In this document: piece after piece, positions 36,603 through 45,136 of the stretch | How the letters are laid out: every line of letters begins with the position of its first letter | How positions within the stretch are numbered: position 1 is the first letter of the stretch | From: Methylomonas methanica MC09 | GTDB taxonomy: Bacteria; Pseudomonadota; Gammaproteobacteria; Methylococcales; Methylomonadaceae | DNA: 64,000 nt | Reading direction: 5' to 3' | Assembly (NCBI RefSeq): GCF_000214665.1 | Contig: NC_015572.1 | Coordinates: 4,588,001-4,652,000, forward strand | Translations under genes and position numbers: made by a program | Notes under the pieces: model-generated | What the model saw: the letters and a program-made list of their open reading frames with translations, nothing else | Told to the model about the DNA's origin: nothing | The model's database searches: none

Positions 36603-37571
36603 TTAAAATTCCCGACCGGAAAGCGGATTCAAATGTTTAACCTCATCATGGAAATTCGGAGACAAGTGAGCATACCGCATGGTAACGGTTAAGGACGAAT
36701 GCCCAAGCAATTGCTGGAGACTCTTAAGGTTGCCACCCTTCATAACGTAATGACTGGCAAAGGTATGACGAAGAACGTGAGCAAGTTGACCAGAAGGCAG
36801 TTTAATTCCAGTACGCTTTAAAGCGGACCGGAAGGCAGAATGACAGGACTGAAAAGGTTGAGATTGAAGAAAGTCAGAAACCAGACCAAAGCAGAAAGGT
36901 TCAACCGGGACAAAACGAGAATAGCCATTCTTGGTATTAACAAAATAAAAGCCCGAGTTACGGCAATTTTCAATTGTTAGCGATTCAGCCTCGGACCATC
37001 GGGCACCGGTAGCCAGGGAAATCAAGACAACGTAATAAAGGCTAGAATTCCGGGATTTTTTGACCTCATCGGACAACAGCGTAATTTGTTCATCAGTCAG
37101 ATAAGACAATTCGGAACCGGTCTGCTTAAGCTTTCGGACTGTCTGAATAGGCGATTCATAATCAATAACGGACAATCGTTTCAATTCTCGAAAAACCGCT
37201 TTCAAAGTCTGTAATTCACGATTCAATGTGGCTGGTTGTATGCTTCGATCGAGACGAGATTGACGATAAACAGAAAAATCAGAAACAGAAAAATCAGATG
37301 CAACCGGATCATTCACCGCTTTAGCAATAGCCAAAAGCCTTGTTTTTGTATCAAGGGAGGAATTAAGAACCCTACCATGAAGGTCATACCAAAGATTGAC
37401 TAATTCGGATAAACGTCGATTATCGCCTATCGGCTCTATTCGACCTGAAAGAAGAAATCGTTCAAAGTAATTGGCTTCGGCTTTGGTATCGAAAAGCCGA
37501 ATTACACGTTTACCCTTTACACCATCAGGACGGATATCGACTTTCCACTTATTGCCGTCTTTTTTAACCAT
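36603..37571 (-). CDS. Tyrosine recombinase (phage integrase)
   Basis: 322 aa from the ATG at 37571; a longer frame to 37622 overlaps the preceding small gene. Catalytic residues are visible: Arg in TGARWSE (about residue 189), HVLRHTF (H-x-x-R, about 264), LLGHSSL (about 286) and the nucleophile Tyr in TMRYAHLSP (about 295). The N-terminus (KVDIRPDGVKGKRV, DTKAEANYFE) is a small DNA-binding domain. Lies next to attL as expected, reading towards it. Confidence 0.88.
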   Translation of the reverse strand: MVKKDGNKWKVDIRPDGVKGKRVIRLFDTKAEANYFERFLLSGRIEPIGDNRRLSELVNLWYDLHGRVLNSSLDTKTRLLAIAKAVNDPVASDFSVSDFSVYRQSRLDRSIQPATLNRELQTLKAVFRELKRLSVIDYESPIQTVRKLKQTGSELSYLTDEQITLLSDEVKKSRNSSLYYVVLISLATGARWSEAESLTIENCRNSGFYFVNTKNGYSRFVPVEPFCFGLVSDFLQSQPFQSCHSAFRSALKRTGIKLPSGQLAHVLRHTFASHYVMKGGNLKSLQQLLGHSSLTVTMRYAHLSPNFHDEVKHLNPLSGREF

Positions 37572-37572
37572 A

Positions 37573-37776
37573 TCAAATAAAAAATAATGACCAGCCAGAA
37601 AGAGAAGGAAAACGAGGATCAACAGATTTTAAATAAAAATACCCACCCGGATTATCTTTAGACCAACGCCAAGCATAACTTAAAGCGGAAGACTTAAAAA
37701 AACAAAAAGAACCGCCACGTAATAACTGACGAGGAGAACATGAACCAGGATAATAAACAATAATTTTAAAAAGCAT
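37573..37776 (-). CDS. Small phage protein between rep and integrase
   Basis: 67 aa. GGGGG five bases before the ATG, 9 bp after the rep stop, and a stop two bases before the integrase ATG, argue for a real gene in one operon. Contains two Cys (PGSCSP, SFCFF) and a basic-aromatic composition. Function unknown. Confidence 0.5.
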   Translation of the reverse strand: MLFKIIVYYPGSCSPRQLLRGGSFCFFKSSALSYAWRWSKDNPGGYFYLKSVDPRFPSLSGWSLFFI

Positions 37777-37785
37777 AAAAACCCC

Positions 37786-39078
37786 CTAAGCAGCCTTACC
37801 AATAATCCGCCGAAGCGCTAAACCCTTTTCCACATTTTCCCGCAGATCGGATTCAGAAAGCCCCCTGGATATGTAATAACTGACTATCTGAGGATAAAAG
37901 GTAAGCCGTTTAAGCTGGCCCATGACTTGTTTGGTATTCATCCCCGACCGCGCGCACAGGGTAATCATATTGCCAATCAATAGACTGATATTTTTGGCAA
38001 TAGGGTCCACGGACTCTTTTTTTTTGCGGCAAATTTGCAAACCGTCAGCAGGCACATAGAATTCAACATCTTGCATTAAAAGTTGCCAAAAGGGATGAAC
38101 AACCGAACCACGACAAGAAGTCATATTATAACGAGTAAGCCTCATGCCATAACGCCATATATCCGTAAGATGATCGACAACATCAAACCAGGACTCAAGG
38201 GATTTATCCATACCCTGACCAATTTCACGAATAACAGAATGATGAAATCTAAGCTCAATGCGACGAACCTTTTTAGCAGGATCATAAGAGCCAAACGAAT
38301 ACGCTAGCCATTCACGTTGAAAATAATCCTGCTTGTCACGCTTAACCATTTCCTTGGTTTTGTCATACATACACACCTGAAACGACGAAGCACGACCTAT
38401 CAAGTAATTCTTTTCGGTATTGGAACCACCATAAGACGCAACGGAATCAGAAAAACTAGATAAATCAAGTTCTGAAATAGAATCGAATGTCCGAACAGTT
38501 CGTGAATAAGTCGAAAGATGCGTGACGAAGTCCTTTTCTACCGTAAAACCCTGATAATCAGCCGCCAAATGAACAGCACAACCACGAGGCATAGGATCAT
38601 GCAGAAAAGCGCGAGAAAGGCCGTAATCACCGTGCAAACGCTGCCAGATTTTGATTTTAGAACGTTGTGAAATGAAATGAGGCGATAGCTCGATTTTCAG
38701 ATGTTGACCAGGAGAATCAAGCTTTTCAAAGTAAGAACCAAAAAGAATAACAATACCCTCATCATTGTTTTGAAGCTTATACCGATACCTTGCTACCTTG
38801 CCCATCTTGGTAAAATGCCAACGAATAGCACCAGGACCTTCGGCACCCAAAAAGATCAAATCTTCACGACTTTTAGCATGAGACTCCAACTTATCAATCA
38901 AACCTTCATCAGGCACGCCATAAAACAACTGTCTGATAGTATCGACAGAACAACCCACAATCTGCACCAAGCTTAAATCCGTCCAACCGTTGACAGGATC
39001 AAAAAAAAGACGACCCCTTGAATCTTCAGCGCCATCTTTAGATAAAGATTCAGTTGAAAAACGTTGTGATAGTTTCAT
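37786..39078 (-). CDS. Phage replication initiation protein (Rep, pII-like)
   Basis: 430 aa from the ATG at 39078, chosen for AGGTG eight bases upstream; an in-frame ATG at 39168 would run into a large inverted repeat. Features of the Rep_trans/pII-like replication family include a GCAVHLAADYQGF segment, YDKTKEMVKR (Tyr-Lys) and RRIELRFHHSVIREIG. Such proteins nick the double-stranded form at the plus origin to start rolling-circle replication. The likely origin lies just upstream at 39151-39525. Confidence 0.7.
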   Translation of the reverse strand: MKLSQRFSTESLSKDGAEDSRGRLFFDPVNGWTDLSLVQIVGCSVDTIRQLFYGVPDEGLIDKLESHAKSREDLIFLGAEGPGAIRWHFTKMGKVARYRYKLQNNDEGIVILFGSYFEKLDSPGQHLKIELSPHFISQRSKIKIWQRLHGDYGLSRAFLHDPMPRGCAVHLAADYQGFTVEKDFVTHLSTYSRTVRTFDSISELDLSSFSDSVASYGGSNTEKNYLIGRASSFQVCMYDKTKEMVKRDKQDYFQREWLAYSFGSYDPAKKVRRIELRFHHSVIREIGQGMDKSLESWFDVVDHLTDIWRYGMRLTRYNMTSCRGSVVHPFWQLLMQDVEFYVPADGLQICRKKKESVDPIAKNISLLIGNMITLCARSGMNTKQVMGQLKRLTFYPQIVSYYISRGLSESDLRENVEKGLALRRIIGKAA

Positions 39079-39150
39079 TTTATTAACACCTATTGAGACC
39101 TTTCGTTGTTTTGTCTGTAACGTGATACAAGAGCGTTCACGGAATTTTTT

Positions 39151-39525
39151 TGTTTTGCCCGAACTCACCGGGTGGGGCTGGCTGGCCTGTCTGGGCTATC
39201 GCCGTAAAACCCCCACTTGAGGCGCTACGCGCACTTATTTTTCATTTTGGCTTGTTAATATGTGGAAAATTCAGCGGGGAAAGCGTGGCCGTGGATAAAC
39301 CATGGACAGCGAAGCCGCAGACCTCGAAAACCCAACAGCCCCCAAAACAATAAACCACTCCAACGGCCAACACGGCCAAACGCCGCCCACAGCTTACCCA
39401 CCGCCACCCCCGCTGTTTTCCCACAATATTAACAAGCCGCCGCAACAAGTTAGCTTACGCTCAGTGCGCTTTTATTTAGATGCAGACAGGCCAGCCAGCC
39501 CCACCCGGTGAGTTCGGGCAAAACA
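39151..39525. repeat. Long imperfect palindrome with perfect 43-bp arms; candidate origin/packaging region
   Basis: Arms 39151-39193 and 39483-39525 are perfect reverse complements over 43 bases, separated by 289 bases. Inside, a second pair (GGCTTGTTAATATGTGG at 39249 and CCACAATATTAACAAGCC at 39421-39438) pairs with few mismatches, so the whole 375-bp segment can fold as one hairpin in single-stranded phage DNA. It is GC-rich in an otherwise AT-rich element and lies directly upstream of rep, the usual place for the intergenic region of filamentous phages. Confidence 0.8.
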
Positions 39526-39678
39526 CATTTTTAAATGGAAAGGAACGGGACTACTTGCTTACTATTTCATATTAATAAACAATCATTATTAAGCAATAAT
39601 TATGCTTAATCCATCTTTTTAAGCAAAAAATATTAAAATAATATTGAGCACTATTAAGAAACAATATAAATTAAATTT

Positions 39679-39798
39679 TTATAACCTCATTCTTTTTTCT
39701 AAAATTTTACGCCCAATAAACGCAAAAACACCTAAAAACTCACGAATAATAAACCAAACTGCACAAATTTGAATTAATTGCTCAGTTAATAACGACAT
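39679..39798 (-). CDS. Very small phage membrane protein
   Basis: 39 aa (begins MSLLTEQLIQ) with a single hydrophobic segment and basic C-terminus (GRKILEKRMRL). AAGGGG six bases before the ATG supports translation. Lies between Zot and the intergenic palindrome. Could be a pVII/pIX-like or unknown accessory protein. Confidence 0.5.
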   Translation of the reverse strand: MSLLTEQLIQICAVWFIIREFLGVFAFIGRKILEKRMRL

Positions 39799-39919
39799 AA
39801 TAACCCCTTATAAAACGTTTCACATGAAACTATTTAATATTAATAAACAATAAAAATAATAATAATCATGCCAAACTTACATAATATTATTAGAAAATTG
39901 CAATTATTATTGTTTAATA

Positions 39920-41302
39920 TTAGTTAACAATATCTTGGGAAGAATTAGTAAATACTATATTGGAAACCGGCTGAACAGATTTAGAAGCCGTAAGTCTAAA
40001 CGGCTCGGTAGTATCCGTTTTAGGCCTTGGCCAAGCAGAAACAGCATAAACCCCGCCAGCAGTCATAATATCGACCCCATAAGGCCGTAAAACCACGGAA
40101 CAACCGAATGACTTAAGCTGATCAATCATAAAACGCTCTACCAACTGATCACCATCGTAAAATTCCACCAAGCCGGTTATAACAGTATCCCCATTTCTGT
40201 CCTTACCGGAGACCAAAGCAGCCAAACGCGGCCTATAAGACGTTACCAGGGCATCGACAAAGGCAGGCCCGCCACCGACCGGAGAAAGCTTAGGCTTATC
40301 CTTGTCGGAAGACGCCACAGCAGTAGTATTAGACGATTCAGCAGGCACAGGCGCGGCTTGTACAGGCAAGACTTGTTTTAAGGAATCGCCGGAACCCGGT
40401 AATTTAACCTCACCGAATCCGAACCGCCACACCAGAAAACCAACCAAGAATAACGACATTAATATAATCTTGGGTTTTTGAGCATCGGCTGGATTTATTT
40501 TCTTTTTTGCCATAGTTTCCACCTCATTGGATATTAAAGGCTTAGCTTCTAATATGTCATCGATTTTAGTTTGCAATCGATTAATGTAAATTTGTTTAGT
40601 TAAATAACAGGCAGGTAAATAAGTATATATAGCCCGCATATCGACAACGCGTTTACCCAGTATTTCATTGCCGTCATTAAAACGTTGATTAGTATCGTAG
40701 CCGTCATATAAATCAGTACCACGATAACGCCATTGCTCAACACGGGCATCCAAAAACGACATACCGTAATACACATCATAGAGATGATATTTAGGCATAT
40801 TGCCGGACAAGAACATAAATTCGAGAATAGGCCCGATATACGGAATTTTACGCCGATCAGTCCTAGACGCTTGAACCAGATAATCACACAAAGTATTCTT
40901 AATCTGTTTGTCGATTAACTCATGATCCTGAGTTAATAATATTAAGTCCCAGTGATCCTTCCGAGAAAGAAGAAGCCATTCAATTAACTCCTTACGGCCT
41001 TTTTCTTTCCAAGAACGGGCATTCATCCATAAAGCCAATTCGTCCAAAACGATTAAGCCGTTATGATCCTCAAGCTTATATTTAGGATCATAAGCAGGCG
41101 GTAAAGCAAGAAAATCCTCATAACGAGGACGGTCAGGGAGACGATAGGCGATAGCCTGATTTTCATCGAGCAACAAGTTTTCTAAAAACAAATCGAGATT
41201 GGTAGCAACCGGACAGCCACGATTTAAATATTCTCGAACTTTGGCAACCGCGCAAAGGCTTTTTCCTTCACCTCGAACGCCTTGGATGATCCAACCGGGC
41301 AT
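39920..41302 (-). CDS. Zonular occludens toxin-family (Zot/pI) assembly ATPase
   Basis: 460 aa. Walker A GVRGEGKS at residues 8-15 and Walker B LIVLDE at about 83 identify the morphogenesis ATPase. A single membrane segment, IILMSLFLVGFLVWRFGFG near residue 280, is followed by a periplasmic domain of about 160 residues. It spans the inner membrane and drives virion extrusion. Start overlaps the upstream stop (TAATG). Confidence 0.88.
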   Translation of the reverse strand: MPGWIIQGVRGEGKSLCAVAKVREYLNRGCPVATNLDLFLENLLLDENQAIAYRLPDRPRYEDFLALPPAYDPKYKLEDHNGLIVLDELALWMNARSWKEKGRKELIEWLLLSRKDHWDLILLTQDHELIDKQIKNTLCDYLVQASRTDRRKIPYIGPILEFMFLSGNMPKYHLYDVYYGMSFLDARVEQWRYRGTDLYDGYDTNQRFNDGNEILGKRVVDMRAIYTYLPACYLTKQIYINRLQTKIDDILEAKPLISNEVETMAKKKINPADAQKPKIILMSLFLVGFLVWRFGFGEVKLPGSGDSLKQVLPVQAAPVPAESSNTTAVASSDKDKPKLSPVGGGPAFVDALVTSYRPRLAALVSGKDRNGDTVITGLVEFYDGDQLVERFMIDQLKSFGCSVVLRPYGVDIMTAGGVYAVSAWPRPKTDTTEPFRLTASKSVQPVSNIVFTNSSQDIVN

Positions 41303-41652
41303 TAACTAGAAACCGCCTTAGCTTTGACTTTCAACAAGTCATAACCAACTTTAGTTACCCAGGCAAAGAAACGAGCAGTAAGTAAAGCTAATAAACAGGG
41401 AATCGCATTAGACGGCATCACCCAACCCCAAACATTTAATGCAGCCTGCGGAATAGTTTGATGAATAGATTCAACAGTTGCAAACATCGTATTTAAATAC
41501 AAAGTCAAAACAGAAACAATTGCAGCAATAATAAAACCTAAAGCAATAATAGCAGGACCATACTTAGTCAATATACGAGTTAACGCAGCACCAAAAACAC
41601 CAACAAAAAGCCACCGTAAACCATTTAAAAGAGCAGTCAGAAAAACACCCAT
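41302..41652 (-). CDS. pVI-like minor coat protein (DUF2523-type)
   Basis: 116 aa with three hydrophobic segments (LRWLFVGVFGAALTRIL, AIIALGFIIAAIVSVLTLYL, AIPCLLALLTARFFAWV). Size, topology and position between pIII and Zot are those of gene VI products in filamentous phages. It would sit at the adsorption tip beside pIII. Confidence 0.7.
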   Translation of the reverse strand: MGVFLTALLNGLRWLFVGVFGAALTRILTKYGPAIIALGFIIAAIVSVLTLYLNTMFATVESIHQTIPQAALNVWGWVMPSNAIPCLLALLTARFFAWVTKVGYDLLKVKAKAVSS

Positions 41653-41654
41653 AC

Positions 41655-43076
41655 TTAAAACCTCGTAATAGACTTAGAAGTCATATTAAATATTTGCCAA
41701 ACAGTCATAACAGCAAAAAACCATGCCAATATTTCACGCAAAGGCGCCAATTTTTCACAAGGTTCTAAATCGAAGTGCTTACCGAAAATAACAGTATGAA
41801 TACCGCCAGCACACGACGTATCAGCAGGCAACATAGAAGAAAAAGCAATAACAAAAGAATGGGAATCAGCATATGACTGCATAGGATTACCCTGATTCAC
41901 AAACACCTGAAATTCGGAACGATCAGATTCTAATTGTGAATCTAAATCGTTAAATTGAATAGCCGATTTATCAAATTGCGCTTCACCCTCAAAAGTCAAT
42001 TTATCAAGAATACCTGTAGTATTATCGGCAGTATCTTTGGTATTTTTCTCAACCTTAGACAAATCGATTTTTTGAGCTTGCAAACCGGCAGCGGCAGCAA
42101 CATCAGACGGATGATTACTAATGGTAGTTACGGTGCCATCGGGATTTTGAGTAGTAACACGAGAAGAAGCCGGAACGCCCTGTACAGAGGGCTGATAGGT
42201 CTCGGACGTACGAACGGAACCATCGGGTAAGGTCTCAGTGCCGCGAGTGGTTTCTAATGTCGGCTGATTGCTAAGACAGTAGGTTTTTGAATTAATGGCA
42301 TAACAGGTAGCGCCAGCCGGAGGCATAATTTCTTCCTTGATACACACAAAAGAACCATTCACCATTTGACAGTTACGGCCATCTTCGGCACATAACGCAG
42401 AATCGGAACCTTGCACATTTACGCAAGGATTTTGCTGTTCATCATCCGGTAACGGCTTAATACACGTCTTGCCATAACCGGGCACATCGGACAAGGTAAA
42501 ACCTTCCGAACATTGAGTCACAGGACAAGGATTAGGATAAGTGACTTCAGAACCATCTTCACACTGTAACTTAGGGCACGCTTGAAGCGCGAAGTTACCC
42601 ATATCGGAATTACGACAAGCATTAGGCTGCCCGTCTATCATTTCCGAACATCTAGCAATAAAAGCATTTACATCAACACCGATAGAAGAACAAAGCTGAT
42701 CAGTTGGATTCACACAGGTTTCAAGAGTGGTATTTAACGCCGGAACAGTGTTGGCAGGAACAGTACCAGAAGGACAAACAGGCTGAGAACAATAAGAAGT
42801 GTCACCAGAACCCGTCAAATCATAACCAGAAGGACAAGCTACTACACCAGTAAAATTGAAATACTCCCAAACACCGGAAGGAGTACCATTAACATTATAT
42901 TTATACGTCCACCACTTAACAGCATCATGCCTACAAACTAAAGTGCCAGAAGATGACGGATAAGATGAAGCAGACGCGTAACAAGCATTCTGAGCAGTAA
43001 TAAAATCAGCAGAATAAACCGAAAAAGAAACGCCGGCCATAACCAGAAAAATCAATATTCGAAATTGTCTAATCAT
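41655..43076 (-). CDS. pIII-like adsorption protein
   Basis: 473 aa from the ATG at 43076; the longer frame to 43268 runs antisense through the coat gene region and lacks a signal. A signal peptide (ending VYSA) is followed by a Cys-rich exported region with many C-x(n)-C pairs, a Pro/Thr-rich middle and a C-terminal hydrophobic anchor (LREILAWFFAVMTVWQIF). This is the layout of inovirus receptor-binding proteins. Host receptor unknown. Confidence 0.78.
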   Translation of the reverse strand: MIRQFRILIFLVMAGVSFSVYSADFITAQNACYASASSYPSSSGTLVCRHDAVKWWTYKYNVNGTPSGVWEYFNFTGVVACPSGYDLTGSGDTSYCSQPVCPSGTVPANTVPALNTTLETCVNPTDQLCSSIGVDVNAFIARCSEMIDGQPNACRNSDMGNFALQACPKLQCEDGSEVTYPNPCPVTQCSEGFTLSDVPGYGKTCIKPLPDDEQQNPCVNVQGSDSALCAEDGRNCQMVNGSFVCIKEEIMPPAGATCYAINSKTYCLSNQPTLETTRGTETLPDGSVRTSETYQPSVQGVPASSRVTTQNPDGTVTTISNHPSDVAAAAGLQAQKIDLSKVEKNTKDTADNTTGILDKLTFEGEAQFDKSAIQFNDLDSQLESDRSEFQVFVNQGNPMQSYADSHSFVIAFSSMLPADTSCAGGIHTVIFGKHFDLEPCEKLAPLREILAWFFAVMTVWQIFNMTSKSITRF

Positions 43077-43098
43077 GACCAGCACCATTAAACAGCGA

Positions 43099-43320
43099 TT
43101 AAGTAGCGGAAGACGCCGCGCGTTTAAACATACGCAAGATGATAAAAGCAATAGTGATCGGAATCGCCGCCGTCCAGGCCAAATCAACCAACGACAACGC
43201 GTCCGTTTGCAGATCGGTAAATGCAGTAGTGGCGGCGGCCGGCAAAGCAGCATTCGCACCGGAAACACCTAAAACAGAACCGGCCAATACCAGACCGCCA
43301 TTTTTCAGAAAGTTTTTCAT
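43099..43320 (-). CDS. Major coat protein (pVIII-like)
   Basis: 73 aa. Signal peptide ending SGANA (about residue 24), then an amphipathic N-terminus, a hydrophobic segment (LAWTAAIPITIAFIILRMF) and a basic tail (KRAASSAT) that would face the DNA. Mature size near 50 residues matches filamentous phage coat proteins. Confidence 0.88.
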   Translation of the reverse strand: MKNFLKNGGLVLAGSVLGVSGANAALPAAATTAFTDLQTDALSLVDLAWTAAIPITIAFIILRMFKRAASSAT

Positions 43321-43335
43321 AGTTTCACCTATAAA

Positions 43336-43455
43336 TTAACGTGATGAAGATTTAGCGGCCATTTTAAAAGCCGCCAAGATATAACCAGCACATAAACCGA
43401 CAACAAAAGACCCTAATAACAAACCAACCAAAGCTTGATAATCAGCAGTAGACAT
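43336..43455 (-). CDS. Very small phage membrane protein
   Basis: 39 aa (begins MSTADYQALVG) with one hydrophobic segment and the tail KMAAKSSSR. Lies just upstream of the coat gene. pVII/pIX-like proteins of filamentous phages have this size and position. Confidence 0.6.
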   Translation of the reverse strand: MSTADYQALVGLLLGSFVVGLCAGYILAAFKMAAKSSSR

Positions 43456-43463
43456 ATAAACCC

Positions 43464-43580
43464 TCAATAACTCAATAATGAAGCAAGTTTAACGCCCGCC
43501 AAAAAACCAAGACCGGCCATAATAGCCTGGGAACAAACCATTATTGTTGTCACTATATCTTGTAACAATACATCGGTCAT
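43464..43580 (-). CDS. Very small phage membrane protein
   Basis: 38 aa (begins MTDVLLQDIV), mostly hydrophobic. Eight bases separate its stop from the next small gene. Another candidate tip protein (pVII/pIX type). Confidence 0.55.
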   Translation of the reverse strand: MTDVLLQDIVTTIMVCSQAIMAGLGFLAGVKLASLLSY

Positions 43581-43611
43581 GATACTGACTCCGTTTTATA
43601 ACGAAGAAGGT

Positions 43612-44010
43612 TTAAGCACTAGGCTTAGATTCATTTACACCGGGTTTTTTATCCGATGGTTTAGGATTAGAATCAGGAACAGTTTCAGGAATATATTTCC
43701 GAATGGAAACCGCAGACAATACGGCACGATTAGCACCGCCCATATCGATATCACACAGAATTTCCATCAACATCGGAAACGAATATTCACCAGATTCCTG
43801 TTTGTTTTTCAACTGCTCGAACATTTCAAACGGCATTTTGATTTTTATAATCTCATTGCCCAAAACATTAGGATTCTTCCCGGTATTGGGTTTTGTAACC
43901 CAAATAGAGCCGCCTTTAGAACCGGCGTCAATTTCATATTTTGTTACGGATTCAACGTTACCGATTACGGTAGTACGCATTTGTTCCATTAAGGCTTGAT
44001 CGAGTGACAT
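43612..44010 (-). CDS. Candidate single-stranded DNA-binding protein (pV-like)
   Basis: 132 aa with AAGGT before the ATG. No membrane segment; a beta-rich core (GGSIWVTKPNTG, IIKIKMPFEMFEQL) and a Pro/Lys/Ser-rich tail. Soluble protein of this size upstream of the coat genes is the usual place of the gene V ssDNA-binding protein. Family similarity is not clear, so the role is inferred from position. Confidence 0.5.
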   Translation of the reverse strand: MSLDQALMEQMRTTVIGNVESVTKYEIDAGSKGGSIWVTKPNTGKNPNVLGNEIIKIKMPFEMFEQLKNKQESGEYSFPMLMEILCDIDMGGANRAVLSAVSIRKYIPETVPDSNPKPSDKKPGVNESKPSA

Positions 44011-44071
44011 AGTGTTTACCTTGTTTGAAAATTAATAAAATGGGCAGATTAGCCGCTTGCCCAGGCGGTTA

Positions 44072-44167
44072 TTAAACATGCTTAAATAAACGCTTAAGAA
44101 ACGCAAATATAATAAGCGCTAAAATAGATGTAGAAATAAAAAACCAAACAGTAATTAAAGTATCCAT
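44072..44167 (-). CDS. Very small phage membrane protein
   Basis: 31 aa: one hydrophobic segment (TVWFFISTSILALIIFAFL) and a basic end (KRLFKHV). Starts four bases after the previous small stop. Confidence 0.45.
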   Translation of the reverse strand: MDTLITVWFFISTSILALIIFAFLKRLFKHV

Positions 44168-44170
44168 AAC

Positions 44171-44275
44171 TCAAAAATCCAAATCGGAATGCTTAAAAAA
44201 ATCACGGACGGTTTTTAATATAAAGTAAAAACCATCGTAAATAAGCAAAGCGAGAATAACATTTACAATATCCAT
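44171..44275 (-). CDS. Very small phage membrane protein
   Basis: 34 aa (begins MDIVNVILALLIYDGFY) with one hydrophobic segment; AGGAT precedes the ATG. Part of a run of four tiny genes. Confidence 0.45.
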   Translation of the reverse strand: MDIVNVILALLIYDGFYFILKTVRDFFKHSDLDF

Positions 44276-44283
44276 AAAAAATC

Positions 44284-44412
44284 CTACTCAGAAAACCGAA
44301 AATAAAAAACAAATTTTCCCAAAAAATAAAGAACCAAAACTGTTTTAACAGGTAATATAAAAACCGTTAAAAGATGAAATGAATATAAAAAAATCTTTAC
44401 ATTTCCAGACAT
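44284..44412 (-). CDS. Very small phage membrane protein
   Basis: 42 aa (begins MSGNVKIFLYSFH), strongly hydrophobic; AGGTG precedes the ATG. No family recognised. Confidence 0.45.
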   Translation of the reverse strand: MSGNVKIFLYSFHLLTVFILPVKTVLVLYFLGKFVFYFRFSE

Positions 44413-44419
44413 AAATCAC

Positions 44420-44599
44420 CTATATCAAATCCTTAAGCCGAAAACGATTAAGTTTCTTAATAGCAAGACTATAATTATTTAAAAGCTGTTTTTTTATAGC
44501 TATTTGCTTATCGGTTAAAGATTTATTAATTAAATCGTTATTAATTTCATCAATTAACGACTGCAAATAAGCCGTTTTCTCTGCGGTAGTTTCAATCAT
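44420..44599 (-). CDS. Small charged helical phage protein
   Basis: 59 aa (begins MIETTAEKTAYLQSL), Lys/Asn/Ile-rich and helical, no membrane segment. Possibly regulatory or DNA-binding; no family recognised. The ribosome site is weak. Confidence 0.45.
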   Translation of the reverse strand: MIETTAEKTAYLQSLIDEINNDLINKSLTDKQIAIKKQLLNNYSLAIKKLNRFRLKDLI

Positions 44600-44662
44600 A
44601 TTTAAACGACGCTAACGCGGCTTTATTTGATAGCCCCACCCGCTCACCATCCAGCCTAATTG

Positions 44663-44808
44663 GGCCGGACGGAGCCGCTTTATGGATTACGCCGACAATG
44701 CCCGACGCCCGAACCCTGTCAAGGCTAAAGTGAACGCTACGCGGCCTTGACAGGGCCCGTAATCGCCGGGCAGAAACGGCATACCCCATACCGCGGCTCC
44801 GTCCGGCC
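44663..44808. repeat. Nested inverted repeats, candidate structured DNA element
   Basis: Outer arms 44663-44678 and 44793-44808 are perfect 16-bp reverse complements; an inner pair 44714-44725 and 44744-44755 is perfect over 12 bp with an 18-base loop; a middle pair GATTACG/CGTAATC also pairs. The segment is GC-rich among AT-rich small genes and no convincing gene uses it. It may be the packaging signal or a second origin. Confidence 0.72.
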
Positions 44809-44839
44809 TGATCAGTCAGGAAAGCTTCACAAAAACACA

Positions 44840-45136
44840 TCACGACACCAACGCCTTATCTTCGCTTTTATAAAACTCCCTTATCTGTTCTTGTAAGGAT
44901 TCAGGAAGATCACGAATATAAATCAATTGACGATTAACATATAAAGTCATAACCGATTTAGTTAGTGTGAATGGTTTTACGCCACGCTGAGTAGATTCCC
45001 GTTCCAGTTTCAAATAATTAGACGAAGAAATAGCGGTTCGGTAATTACGTTCTTTTTTTAACGCTTCCCGAGAATCCAATTTTGCAGGAAAGTCTATTTC
45101 ACCATCCAATAATTCATCTTTTAATATGTCAGACAT
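44840..45136 (-). CDS. Phage protein of unknown function
   Basis: 98 aa from the ATG at 45136; AAGGAG seven bases upstream fixes it, while a longer frame reads antisense-like hydrophobic sequence through the previous gene. Acidic start (SDILKDELLDGEIDFP) then a basic region. No family recognised. Overlaps the previous gene by 8 bp. Confidence 0.55.
   Translation of the reverse strand: MSDILKDELLDGEIDFPAKLDSREALKKERNYRTAISSSNYLKLERESTQRGVKPFTLTKSVMTLYVNRQLIYIRDLPESLQEQIREFYKSEDKALVS

Noticed and set aside
39194..39482. Open frames inside the palindrome spacer
   Set aside because: Pro/Ala-rich frames produced by GC-skewed repeat sequence; no ribosome site.
43077..43268. N-terminal extension of the pIII-like gene
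   Set aside because: It overlaps the coat gene in another frame, is Cys/Arg-rich and the signal peptide begins at the downstream ATG.
44592..44843. An 83-aa open frame across the structured phage region
   Set aside because: It reads through nested inverted repeats, has no ribosome site and overlaps the start of a better-supported small gene; structure explains the sequence better.
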